64,000 nucleotides of DNA from Phycisphaerales bacterium (GTDB taxonomy: Bacteria; Planctomycetota; Phycisphaerae; Phycisphaerales; SM1A02), in NCBI GenBank assembly GCA_029246705.1, contig JAQWMQ010000008.1:281335-345334 (forward strand), written 5' to 3'. This document shows, in pieces, positions 18,499-26,755 of the stretch. Both the position numbers and the translations under genes were made by a program. The notes under the pieces were generated by a model that saw nothing but the letters and a program-made list of their open reading frames with translations, did not search any database and was not told the origin of the DNA. The first letter of the stretch is position 1. The number at the start of each line of letters is the position of its first letter.

Positions 18499-19917
18499 TC
18501 AGAACTGGATGTTGATCTCGAAGTACCCGGCGACGGCGTCATCAAGCGTCGCGGGGTCACCGCCGCTCGGATTCGCGATCCACTCGATTCCCGGCTGCAC
18601 GAACACCGAGGGGATGAGCTGGGCCCGGTAGAAGACCTCGATCGCCGTTTCATTTCCGCCCGCGTTCCCCGGGCTTCCGTCCTCTTGCAGCGAACGGTAC
18701 ACCGCCGTCTGGTCGGAAAAGCACGTGATCGATCCCATGATCCCGAGTGCATCCGCGGGACGCTGGGGAATCACGCCGGTGGCGCTCACCCCGACCAGAT
18801 ACGACCATCCCACCGGATTCTTCTCCGGAGGACTCCAGGCAATGCGTCCGAAGGCCTGGATGCCGCCGCCTGCCGCGGCCGAGTCGGCATCGGTGGCAAA
18901 GACCGTCTGTTGCACCTGGAGGTAACACCCCGGAACGTCCTCGACGCCGTTGATGTTGTCGCCGATGGTCACCGAGGTTCCGGTCTGCATCCAGCCGCCG
19001 GCGCTGAGGGTGCCTGGTCGGGTGTCATCGAGATCCCAGGAGACGTCGCACTGCGTGATCAGAAACCAGTGGCCGTCGTTGTTGAAGAAGCTGTCGGGTC
19101 CGCGGGGTCCGGTTGCGGGACCCGTTTCCCCGGTCTGGGGATCGAAGGCGGCACTGGTTCCGTCGTACCACCCGAAGGAGGCGGTGATCTTTTCGGTGAT
19201 GTTCAGGCTCAGTTCCAGGCCGGTCGCTTCATTGGGGTAGGTGGGTATGAACAGACTGATCTGTCCCATGTATCCCGCGCCGGCGTAGTTGAATCCCGAT
19301 GTCGCCGGCATGGACACGAACGTCGCGCAGGCGTCGATCTTCCCGAACGTGACTCGAAAGTTGTCATCGAAGAGTTCCTGACGCCAGTACAACTGATTGA
19401 TCTGGTTGAGTGTGCTCTGGTCGGGATCGAAGAAGTTGGCGTTGTCCCCAAGCCACGAACCCGTCGGGTCGTACAGTCCCGAGGGCTCGAACCGCTGGTT
19501 GTACCAGCTCGAGTATCCGTAGTTGGCGACGAACGTACCGCCTTCAATTCCGACGAATCGTTCGGCGTCGATGATGAGTGCGAGTTCCACCGCGCCCGCA
19601 CCATAAAAGCCGGCGTCGAGACCGCCGGTGAAGTTCTCCTGGAGAAACGAGCTGTATTCCCCGAACAGGCGGATGCCGTGTTCCTCGAGATCGCTGCGCA
19701 ACCCGCCCCAATCCCCGGTGATCCCGTCCGAACCCCACGGCCAGTCGCCGTAAAAACCGTCCCCACCCATCGGGTTCCAGCCGATCGTGGTCAGTCCGAC
19801 GTACTGGTTGGGAGCGTCCATCACCCGGGATCGCTCCGGTGGCCGCGCCTCCGGTGGCGTGGTTTCCGGGGTCGATTCCGCCTGCATGAGTGCCATCAGT
19901 GCGATCTGGAGGAGCAT
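18499..19917 (-). CDS. OprB-type carbohydrate porin
   Basis: The protein is 472 residues. A short N-terminal hydrophobic stretch (MLLQIALMALMQA) acts as signal. The OprB pattern LSGDWGGLR appears here as ITGDWGGLRSDLEEHGI, followed by beta strands such as YSSFLQENFTGG, VELALIIDAERFVG, and NQLYWRQELFDDNFRVTFGKID. The C-terminus ends with ...VAGYFEINIQF, the terminal Phe expected of outer-membrane beta-barrels. OprB porins admit glucose and other carbohydrates across the outer membrane; the substrate is not evident here. It is divergent from the thioesterase with ~57 bases between starts, which must contain both promoters. Confidence 0.85.
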   Translation of the reverse strand: MLLQIALMALMQAESTPETTPPEARPPERSRVMDAPNQYVGLTTIGWNPMGGDGFYGDWPWGSDGITGDWGGLRSDLEEHGIRLFGEYSSFLQENFTGGLDAGFYGAGAVELALIIDAERFVGIEGGTFVANYGYSSWYNQRFEPSGLYDPTGSWLGDNANFFDPDQSTLNQINQLYWRQELFDDNFRVTFGKIDACATFVSMPATSGFNYAGAGYMGQISLFIPTYPNEATGLELSLNITEKITASFGWYDGTSAAFDPQTGETGPATGPRGPDSFFNNDGHWFLITQCDVSWDLDDTRPGTLSAGGWMQTGTSVTIGDNINGVEDVPGCYLQVQQTVFATDADSAAAGGGIQAFGRIAWSPPEKNPVGWSYLVGVSATGVIPQRPADALGIMGSITCFSDQTAVYRSLQEDGSPGNAGGNETAIEVFYRAQLIPSVFVQPGIEWIANPSGGDPATLDDAVAGYFEINIQF

Positions 19918-19974
19918 GCCGGAATTCTACCGTCTCGCACGCACTTCCATCCGCCAGTCGATAGCCTTGGTTCC

Positions 19975-20373
19975 ATGACAGTGAACATCACCGAGATCCG
20001 CGTGCGGTACTGTGAATGCGATCCCATGGGCGTGGTCCACCACACCGTCTATCCGATCTGGTTCGAGATGGGTCGGACCGAGCTTCTCCGCATGACCGGA
20101 GTGAGCTACCGGGAGCTCGAGGAACAGGGCATCATGCTCGCCGTGGTACGCCTCGAGGCACGCTACCGGCAACCGGCACGCTACGACGAGTTGCTCCAGC
20201 TGGAGACCACCCTCGCCTCGGTCGGTCGGGTCAAGGTCGAGCACAGCTACCGGTTGCTTCGCGGTGAAGACGTGCTGGTCACCGGTGCGACGACCCTGGC
20301 CTGCCTCGACGAGACCGGCCAGGCCCGGATGCTTCCGGACATGCTGCTTGCCCCTCAGCCTGATTCAGATTGA
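19975..20373 (+). CDS. Acyl-CoA thioesterase, YbgC/4HBT family
   Basis: The protein has 132 residues from the ATG at 19975, the normal 4HBT hot-dog size. The N-terminal RYCECDPMGVVHHTVYPIWFE matches the YbgC/4HBT pattern xxDxxGHVxxxxYxxxFE, with catalytic Asp in CDPMG. It would hydrolyse a cytosolic acyl-CoA; in the Tol-Pal setting YbgC acts near the envelope, but no tol genes adjoin this copy. The last 19 bases overlap the 3' end of the minus-strand DciA-like gene. A specific substrate cannot be assigned. Confidence 0.85.
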   Translation: MTVNITEIRVRYCECDPMGVVHHTVYPIWFEMGRTELLRMTGVSYRELEEQGIMLAVVRLEARYRQPARYDELLQLETTLASVGRVKVEHSYRLLRGEDVLVTGATTLACLDETGQARMLPDMLLAPQPDSD

Positions 20374-20720
20374 TCCGGCGTACCGAGCTTGGTCTTGATC
20401 CTGGTCAGGGGGCCGGTGTAGAGACTCCGAAGATTGGTCTCCAGTCCCGTTCTCAGGAGGCGGTCCAGCTCGTATTTCGCGGCCGATGAGTCGACTTCGA
20501 TGGTGATGGTGGACCCTCGGGACCCCACCAGCTTGGAACTGGCCAGGAGTTTGTCCGGTACCAGCTGCTCCCAGGCTTCGCTGAAGGACGAAAAGCGCTT
20601 TTCATCCCTCTGAGCCCTCTTTTTGGTGTCCTGGATCAGCGATTTGATCGAGGGGTCGAACGATCGCAGCCTCCGGTAGGGGGCCATTCTGGCGAGTCTG
20701 GCAAGACGAGGGTCTTTCAT
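20355..20720 (-). CDS. DUF721 / DciA-like protein
   Basis: The protein is 121 residues. The core shows the DUF721 pattern: FSSFSEAWEQLVP, then LASSKLVGSRGSTITIEVD and AAKYELDRLLRTGLETN, i.e. an alpha-beta-beta-alpha fold. In many bacteria DUF721 is DciA, a loader of the replicative helicase DnaB; planctomycete members fit this size. A basic N-terminal region (RLARMAPYRRLR) could touch DNA. It is convergent with the thioesterase (19-base overlap) and divergent from the ABC ATPase gene. The DciA role is family knowledge, not shown by the sequence. Confidence 0.7.
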   Translation of the reverse strand: MKDPRLARLARMAPYRRLRSFDPSIKSLIQDTKKRAQRDEKRFSSFSEAWEQLVPDKLLASSKLVGSRGSTITIEVDSSAAKYELDRLLRTGLETNLRSLYTGPLTRIKTKLGTPDQSESG

Positions 20721-20777
20721 GGCTCTCTGGGATCTCCTCCACGAGGATAGGCCTTTCGCCGGTATGCTGCGCGCCCA

Positions 20778-21851
20778 ATGAGTTCAGTACTTCTCGAATC
20801 CGTCAGGAAAGTCTTCGGCACCACCGTCGCGGTTGATGAGGTCAACCTGGAGATCGCAACCGGTGATCTCTTCTTCCTCCTCGGCCCTTCCGGTTGCGGC
20901 AAGACCACCCTGCTTCGCATGATCGCCGGCTTCGCCACGCCATCCGGCGGGCGCATCACCATCGGTGATCGTGATGTCACCAAGCTTCCCGCCGAGAAGC
21001 GTGACACCGGCATGGTGTTCCAGAGCTACGCGCTCTGGCCGCACATGAGTGTTCGCGAGAACGTCGCCTTCGGACTGAAGGTTCGCAAGCTCGAGCGTTC
21101 TCGCGTCGATTCAGAAGTGGATCGTGCGCTCGAACTGGTTCGAATGACCGACTACGCCGCTCGCAAGCCGAATGAACTCTCCGGCGGGCAGCAGCAGCGC
21201 GTGGCCCTCGCTCGGGCACTCGCATTCAAGCCGAGCATCCTGCTTCTCGACGAGCCGCTCTCCAACCTCGATGCGAAGCTTCGCATCGAAATGCGTTCGG
21301 AGATCCGCCGGATCGTCGACGAGCTCGGCGTGACGACGATCTACGTGACCCACGATCAGAAGGAAGCACTGTCACTGGCCGACGACATGGTCGTCATGCG
21401 TGACGGCTTGGTCGTCCAGCGCGGATCGCCCCGTGAGCTCTACACTCGACCGAGTTCCCGATTCACCGCGGACTTCCTCGGCGAGACCAACCTGATCTCC
21501 GCGGAAATCCGAGGCCGTGAAGACGATCGAGCGGTGCTCTCCACCGTTGCGGGCGATGTTCACTCCACCGCCATCGTCGACACCCTTCCCGACAAGGGCA
21601 ACATCACGCTCTCCATCCGACCAGAAGCCCTGGCGATCATTCATGAGGGCGAATCGGTTCCCGAGGATTCCTCGGTGATCAACGGCACCCTGATCGATTC
21701 GATCTTCCTCGGGGAGATGGCCCAGCACCGGGTGGACATCGGCGGGGACGTGGTCCTGAAGGTTTTTCAGTTGAATCCCCGGCAGCTGGCCCCGGGAAGC
21801 GATATTCGCCTGGCAATCGATCCGGAAGACGTCGTTCTCCTGCGGGATTGA
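20778..21851 (+). CDS. ABC transporter ATP-binding protein with TOBE domain
   Basis: The protein is 357 residues. Walker A GPSGCGKTT is about residues 37-45, the Q-loop reads MVFQSYALWPHMSV, the signature LSGGQQQRVALARAL is intact, and Walker B ILLLDEPLSNLDAKLR and the switch YVTHDQ follow. The C-terminal ~120 residues are a TOBE domain, as in importers of iron(III), spermidine/putrescine, sulfate or maltose. No permease or binding-protein gene lies next to it, so it must work with distant partners. Similarity is to the PotA/FbpC group; substrate undetermined. 27 bases before der. Confidence 0.88.
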   Translation: MSSVLLESVRKVFGTTVAVDEVNLEIATGDLFFLLGPSGCGKTTLLRMIAGFATPSGGRITIGDRDVTKLPAEKRDTGMVFQSYALWPHMSVRENVAFGLKVRKLERSRVDSEVDRALELVRMTDYAARKPNELSGGQQQRVALARALAFKPSILLLDEPLSNLDAKLRIEMRSEIRRIVDELGVTTIYVTHDQKEALSLADDMVVMRDGLVVQRGSPRELYTRPSSRFTADFLGETNLISAEIRGREDDRAVLSTVAGDVHSTAIVDTLPDKGNITLSIRPEALAIIHEGESVPEDSSVINGTLIDSIFLGEMAQHRVDIGGDVVLKVFQLNPRQLAPGSDIRLAIDPEDVVLLRD

Positions 21852-21878
21852 CCCAGTCCCGGGTAGACTGCGCGGCTC

Positions 21879-23336
21879 ATGTCTTCGCCCATCTCCATGC
21901 CCAAGATCGCGATCGTCGGTCGTCCCAACGTCGGGAAGTCCAGCCTGTTCAACCGACTGGTCGGTCGTCGGGTCTCCATCGTCGACCCCACGCCCGGCGT
22001 GACCCGCGATCGCGTGGAAGGCGTGGTCCAGGTGAATCCCCCGGAAGGGTCCGATGAAACCGAGCCACGTTTCGCGGAGCTGACCGATACCGGTGGCTAC
22101 GGCGTCTACGTGGGCGAAGGTGCCCGCTTCGACGATGCCGGCGAGGATCTCGCCAACCTGACCGATGCCATCGAGGCGCAGATCCGGTTCGCGACGCGAG
22201 AGGCGGACCTGGTCATCTTCCTGCTGGATGCACGAACCGGCGTGACCGCCCTGGATGAACGCATCGCATCGATGCTCCGGCGCGAAGGTACCGCCGACAA
22301 GGTGCTCACCGTCGCGAACAAGGTGGACGACGATTCCTGGGAGGCACACGCCCACGACGGCGCCGCACTCGGGTTCGGCGTGCCGATCCCGGTTTCCGCC
22401 AAGAGCGGATTCGGACGGCGAAGCCTGTCCGACACACTCTGGGATCGCATCGCCAACAGCGAAGGCGTTCCCCGAGACCCTTCCATCCAGTTCGCGATCG
22501 TCGGTGCTCGCAACGCAGGCAAGTCCACCCTGATCAATGCGCTTGCCGGTCGACCGCGCGTGATCGTCTCCGAGATCGCGGGAACCACCCGGGACTCGGT
22601 CGACGTCCGTTTCGAGATCGAGGGGCGACAGCTTCTTGCCATCGATACCGCCGGGGTTCGCAAGCGAAAATCCTGGGCGGACGATGTCGAGTTCTACTCC
22701 CACAGTCGTGCGAGCGATGCGATTCGTCGCAGTAACGTCTGCATCCTGCTGGTCGATGCCGCCAAGGAGATCTCGCAGGTCGAGAAGAAGCTCTCGCTCG
22801 AGCTCCAGAAGCAGTTCAAGCCGACGGTGATCGCGGTGAACAAGTTCGATCTCGTCGAGGATCGGGTCACCGCCGAGCAGTACGTCGACTACCTCACCCA
22901 GGAACTTCGTGGTCTCAGCTACGCACCCCTGACCTTCATCAGTGCGAAGGAAGGACGCGGCCTCGACGACATCGTGAAGCTGGTCCTGAACCTCGAGAAG
23001 CAGGCAAGTCACCGTGAGACCACCGGGCAGGTCAACAAGGTCATCCAGGAGATCCTCGCCGAGCGAGGGCCGTCCTCGAAACTGGGAACCAAGGCGAAGA
23101 TCCTCTATGCCACGCAGGTCGGCATCAATCCGCCCACGGTGGTCCTGGTGGTCAACAAGCCGGATCTCTTCACGCCGGGCTATCGCCGGTTCCTCATGAA
23201 CCGGCTCCGTGACCAGCTCCCGTTCTCGGAGGTCCCCATCCGCATGGTGATCACCGAACGCAGCCGCATGTCCCTTTCCGCCCTCAAGGGTGGAGAACAT
23301 CGTGCTGGTGAGCAATCGGTCGACGAATCGGACTGA
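21879..23336 (+). CDS. der: Ribosome biogenesis GTPase Der (EngA)
   Basis: The protein is 485 residues with two tandem G domains, unique to Der/EngA, which aids 50S subunit assembly. First domain: GRPNVGKSSLFN, TPGVTRDR, DTGG and ANKVD; second: GARNAGKSTLINAL, AGTTRDSVD, DTAGVRKR and VNKFDLVE. A C-terminal KH-like domain follows (KPDLFTPGYRRFLMNRLRD). Start at ATG 21879; an in-frame ATG at 21897 (MPKIAIVG) is the alternative that matches most family N-termini. A ~60-residue insertion lies between G2 and the switch region (VQVNPPEGSDETEPRF), larger than in E. coli. Confidence 0.95.
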   Translation: MSSPISMPKIAIVGRPNVGKSSLFNRLVGRRVSIVDPTPGVTRDRVEGVVQVNPPEGSDETEPRFAELTDTGGYGVYVGEGARFDDAGEDLANLTDAIEAQIRFATREADLVIFLLDARTGVTALDERIASMLRREGTADKVLTVANKVDDDSWEAHAHDGAALGFGVPIPVSAKSGFGRRSLSDTLWDRIANSEGVPRDPSIQFAIVGARNAGKSTLINALAGRPRVIVSEIAGTTRDSVDVRFEIEGRQLLAIDTAGVRKRKSWADDVEFYSHSRASDAIRRSNVCILLVDAAKEISQVEKKLSLELQKQFKPTVIAVNKFDLVEDRVTAEQYVDYLTQELRGLSYAPLTFISAKEGRGLDDIVKLVLNLEKQASHRETTGQVNKVIQEILAERGPSSKLGTKAKILYATQVGINPPTVVLVVNKPDLFTPGYRRFLMNRLRDQLPFSEVPIRMVITERSRMSLSALKGGEHRAGEQSVDESD

Positions 23337-23549
23337 TCTGCCGCTACAATCAATTCAGGAATTCGTTCTTCAACCCGTCGTGTTCACCAGGCAGCACGGC
23401 GGTGGCCAAAAACCCGTCTGGAGACATCTGAACGGCTGCCCAACCCGACCCGGACCGGTCGGGTTCCATCAGTGGGCCTCAGCAGGATGTTTCCGGCACA
23501 GGAAAGGTAGAGAACGATTCCTAGTCGATACAAGTCATCCGGTTCGATC

Positions 23550-24980
23550 ATGCGTCTTCCCGTCTTCGAGGAGGAAGCTGATCCTACAACGCGCGACATC
23601 ACGGCTCTCGAGGAGTCCTACAAGAATCGAAAGCCACCGACATCGATCGTGGTCCGCTACGGATCGATGCGCATGGTCGGGGAGTATCCCTACGACGGTC
23701 CCGCCAAGCCGGGATGCGGCAGCAAGCTGGTGGCGAGGACGTCCCGCGGGCTCGAGGTCGTGGAGATGCTGACGACCACCTGCCCGAATTCCGGTTGTGG
23801 AAAATCGGTCTCACGCAAGGAGATGCTCGGGTACATCGACAACTCCGGTGGGGCGGACTACCCGTTCAAGACCAACGGCAAGATCCTCAGGGTCGCTTCC
23901 ATCGACGACCTCAATCGATGGAGCGAGATCCAGTCACGAACTCGAGAGCGGGTCAGTGACGTCAAGGCCGCGATCACTCGATTCGGCCTCGAGGAGAGCA
24001 TGAAGCTGGTCGAGCTCGAACCGATCCTCTCCGAGGAGCAGCTCACGGTGTTCTACACCTCGGAGGATCGCGTCGACTTTCGAGAACTCGTGCAGTGGGT
24101 CGCGCGGGAGTTCACCTGTCGAATCGAGATGCGACAGGTCGGGGCGCGGGACGAGGCTCGGCTCGTCGCCGACTACGAGCGCTGCGGACAGCACTGTTGC
24201 TGCCAGAATTTCCTGAAGGTCCTGAAGCCCGTCTCCATGCGGTCGGCCAAGGTCCAGAAGGCGACCCTGGACCCATTGAAGATCTCCGGACGCTGCGGAC
24301 GTCTGATGTGCTGCCTTCGATACGAGGACGAGACCTACTCTGAGTTGAAGTCCCGGCTCCCCCACAAGAAGACGAGGGTGGGTACACCCGAAGGTCCCGG
24401 GCTGGTGGTCGATTCCAAGATCCTGGTCCAGCTGGTGCTGGTGGCCCTCGAGAAGGACGGCCGCTCGATCGCGGTGCCGGTCGAGGATCTCTGCGATCCG
24501 GACGACTGCCCGGACATCGAGACCGAGGTACCGGCGGATCCGCTTCGTGGCTTGCCGGTCGAGAAGCTTGGTGTCGGTACCGAGAAGAAGGCTCCTCGCA
24601 AGCGTCGCCGTCGCCGTCAGGGTGACAAGGCCGGCAGTGGGGATGACGCACGCAATGCGCAGCAGGACGCCTTTCGCAAGACCGCCAAGGGCGAGGATGC
24701 ACGACCCGGAAGTGCCGAGGGTTCGGGTGCACTTGGAAACGAAGAAGCCGATGGTTCCGCGCCCAAGACCAAGAAGAAGCGCCGGCGACGTCGTCGCAAG
24801 GGTGGAGGCGATGGGGGTGACGCCGCCACTCCGGGACAGCCTTCCGGTGGCGGAGGATCCGGACCGCAGGCTTCCGACGGTGAGTCCCAGCCGCGCAAGA
24901 AGCGTCGCCGCAGGCGTCGTCGTGGAGGAGGCGGTGGTGGAAACGACAAGAACTCCGGCAACCCACCGTCGACGGACTGA
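23550..24980 (+). CDS. PSP1/RicT-family protein with long Lys/Arg-rich tail
   Basis: The protein is 476 residues. An N-terminal domain includes the Cys pair region CPNSGCGKSVS. The PSP1 domain follows with YTSEDRVDFRELVQWVARE and RIEMRQVGARDEARLV. Then comes the Cys cluster CGQHCCCQNFL, with PVSMRSAKVQKATLDPLKISGRCGRLMCCLRYE, the RicT/YaaT hallmark. In Bacillus RicT with RicA and RicF binds Fe-S clusters and affects RNase Y. The last ~130 residues are a low-complexity basic tail (KRRRRRRQGDK, KKKRRRRRRKGGG, KKRRRRRRRGGG), likely RNA-binding. It precedes lepB by 22 bases. Confidence 0.85.
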   Translation: MRLPVFEEEADPTTRDITALEESYKNRKPPTSIVVRYGSMRMVGEYPYDGPAKPGCGSKLVARTSRGLEVVEMLTTTCPNSGCGKSVSRKEMLGYIDNSGGADYPFKTNGKILRVASIDDLNRWSEIQSRTRERVSDVKAAITRFGLEESMKLVELEPILSEEQLTVFYTSEDRVDFRELVQWVAREFTCRIEMRQVGARDEARLVADYERCGQHCCCQNFLKVLKPVSMRSAKVQKATLDPLKISGRCGRLMCCLRYEDETYSELKSRLPHKKTRVGTPEGPGLVVDSKILVQLVLVALEKDGRSIAVPVEDLCDPDDCPDIETEVPADPLRGLPVEKLGVGTEKKAPRKRRRRRQGDKAGSGDDARNAQQDAFRKTAKGEDARPGSAEGSGALGNEEADGSAPKTKKKRRRRRRKGGGDGGDAATPGQPSGGGGSGPQASDGESQPRKKRRRRRRRGGGGGGNDKNSGNPPSTD

Positions 24981-25002
24981 TTGCGCGGTACCATTTTCCT
25001 GA

Positions 25003-26739
25003 ATGAGTGATCAGCCCGAATCAACCAGTGACGCCTCGAAGGCCTCTTCCGGTGGCATCTCCGACACGATCCAGTCGTTGATCGTCGCTTTCGTGCTTGC
25101 GATGACGGCACGTGGGTTCGTTCTCGAGGGATTCGTGATCCCGACGGGCTCGATGGCGCCGACCCTGATGGGCGAACATGTTCGCTGGAAGTCGCCGCAG
25201 ACCGGTTGGTCCTACGCCGTGGATGCCGGAAGCTACGTCCAGGTGTGGACGCGGTTCGCGAAGATCATGACGACCGCGAAGAACCAGATGAACGGTGCGA
25301 CGGCGGAACAGCGCCAGCGCATCGGTATCGAAGCGGCAAGAAGATCCATGATCGCCCGATGGGATCCGATGTTCGGGCTGGATCGTCCGGTCGAGCGCTC
25401 ACGACCGGACCTGAACAAGGGCGTGCCTGCTCGTGCGGGTGACCGCGTCCTGGTGCTCAAGACGCTCTATCCCATCTTCGGACCCGATCGCTTCGACGTG
25501 GTGGTGTTCAAGAATCCGACCGACCCGGTGGGAGGCACCCAGAACTTCATCAAGCGACTGGTGGGTCTTCCCGAGGAACAACTGGTCACCGTGGATGGAG
25601 ACATCTTCACCGGAGCGCTCGATGCGGCATCCGACCAGCTTCGAATCGTCCGCAAGCCGGAGTCGGTTCAAAGGGCGGTCTGGCAACCTGTCTATGGTTC
25701 GAACTACGAGCCGATCGATCTCGAAAACTGGCGCAAGAACGAACGAGTGGCCTGGTGGGGTGCGCCGTGGGCTCCCGAAGCAGGTGATGACGACTGGACC
25801 ATCGGGACCGATCGTGCATGGCGATCGTCCGCGACCGGTCCCACCTCGCTCCGCTTCAAGGCATCGAAGTGGCCGATCACCGACTTCAACATGTACAACG
25901 TCTATCGAGGCGGTGATGTCACGATCTCTCCACTCATGCGCAGGCCCTATGCGGTGAGTGACGTGCGTATCACCGGGTCGATTGCGCCGGATGATGCGTC
26001 GAATTTCAAGTCGACGACCCTGGAGATGGAAAGCAGGGGCGTCCGTTTCGAATGGACGGTCGGCGTCGACTCGGTGTCGCTTCTGATGACCGACGTCTCC
26101 GATGGTCGGGAACTTGCGAGCGCCAGCGAGCCCTTCTCGTTCCCGGGACGAACCATCACCGTTGATTTCTGGCAGGTCGACCAGCAGATGTGGCTCTTCG
26201 TTGACGGTGCACTCCTGCTCCAGCTGCCATTCAATGACTGGTCGCCGATAGAACGCTTCAATGCCAGCTTCCCCGGCACCTCGGTGCAGTCGTATCTTCG
26301 TGATCCCCTGCTGGCACGTCCCGAACCGCCCGCGCTGAACTGGCGTTTCGACTGCGGACCGGCCGTACTTCGTAATGTCGAGATGGCGCGAGACCTGTAC
26401 TACCGGCCCACTGTCCTGGATCCGATCAATCAGTACCGGGAGAACGGGCGTCCGATCACCGGGAACGGTTTCGGAACCGACTTGCTCAACCCCGGACGTA
26501 TCGAAGCGGACCAGTTCGTGATGTTCGGTGACAACAGTGCCGCCAGCCGTGATGGCCGCATCTGGGGGCGACCACATCCCCTGGCCGCAAACTTCGCCGG
26601 CGACGACGCACCCTTCGTGGTCCCACGAAGGCTGTTGATCGGAAAGGCGTTCAGCGTCTACTTCCCGGCTCCGCTTCCGTGGATCGAGGGCGGCCGCAAG
26701 ATCATTCCCGATTTCGGTCGCACACGCTTCATCCGCTGA
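25003..26739 (+). CDS. lepB: Signal peptidase I with large central insertion
   Basis: LepB cleaves signal peptides of exported proteins at the outer face of the inner membrane. The protein is 578 residues, about twice the usual size. It has one N-terminal TM helix (IQSLIVAFVLAMTARGF) and catalytic Ser50 in IPTGSMAPTL. The catalytic Lys is about residue 153 in GDRVLVLKTLYP; box D RFDVVVFKNP and NFIKRLVGLP and box E FGDNSAASRDGRIWG follow. Between boxes D and E a ~280-residue beta-rich insertion includes TVDFWQVDQQMWLFVDGALL, resembling a LamG/concanavalin-like sandwich. Function of the insertion is unknown. All catalytic residues are intact. Confidence 0.9.
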   Translation: MSDQPESTSDASKASSGGISDTIQSLIVAFVLAMTARGFVLEGFVIPTGSMAPTLMGEHVRWKSPQTGWSYAVDAGSYVQVWTRFAKIMTTAKNQMNGATAEQRQRIGIEAARRSMIARWDPMFGLDRPVERSRPDLNKGVPARAGDRVLVLKTLYPIFGPDRFDVVVFKNPTDPVGGTQNFIKRLVGLPEEQLVTVDGDIFTGALDAASDQLRIVRKPESVQRAVWQPVYGSNYEPIDLENWRKNERVAWWGAPWAPEAGDDDWTIGTDRAWRSSATGPTSLRFKASKWPITDFNMYNVYRGGDVTISPLMRRPYAVSDVRITGSIAPDDASNFKSTTLEMESRGVRFEWTVGVDSVSLLMTDVSDGRELASASEPFSFPGRTITVDFWQVDQQMWLFVDGALLLQLPFNDWSPIERFNASFPGTSVQSYLRDPLLARPEPPALNWRFDCGPAVLRNVEMARDLYYRPTVLDPINQYRENGRPITGNGFGTDLLNPGRIEADQFVMFGDNSAASRDGRIWGRPHPLAANFAGDDAPFVVPRRLLIGKAFSVYFPAPLPWIEGGRKIIPDFGRTRFIR

Positions 26740-26755
26740 CACCTTGATGGTGCCG

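Noticed and set aside
21372..23315. Very long open frame opposite der and the ABC gene end
   Set aside because: Both real genes on the plus strand carry all family motifs; the antisense frame is a high-GC codon artefact.
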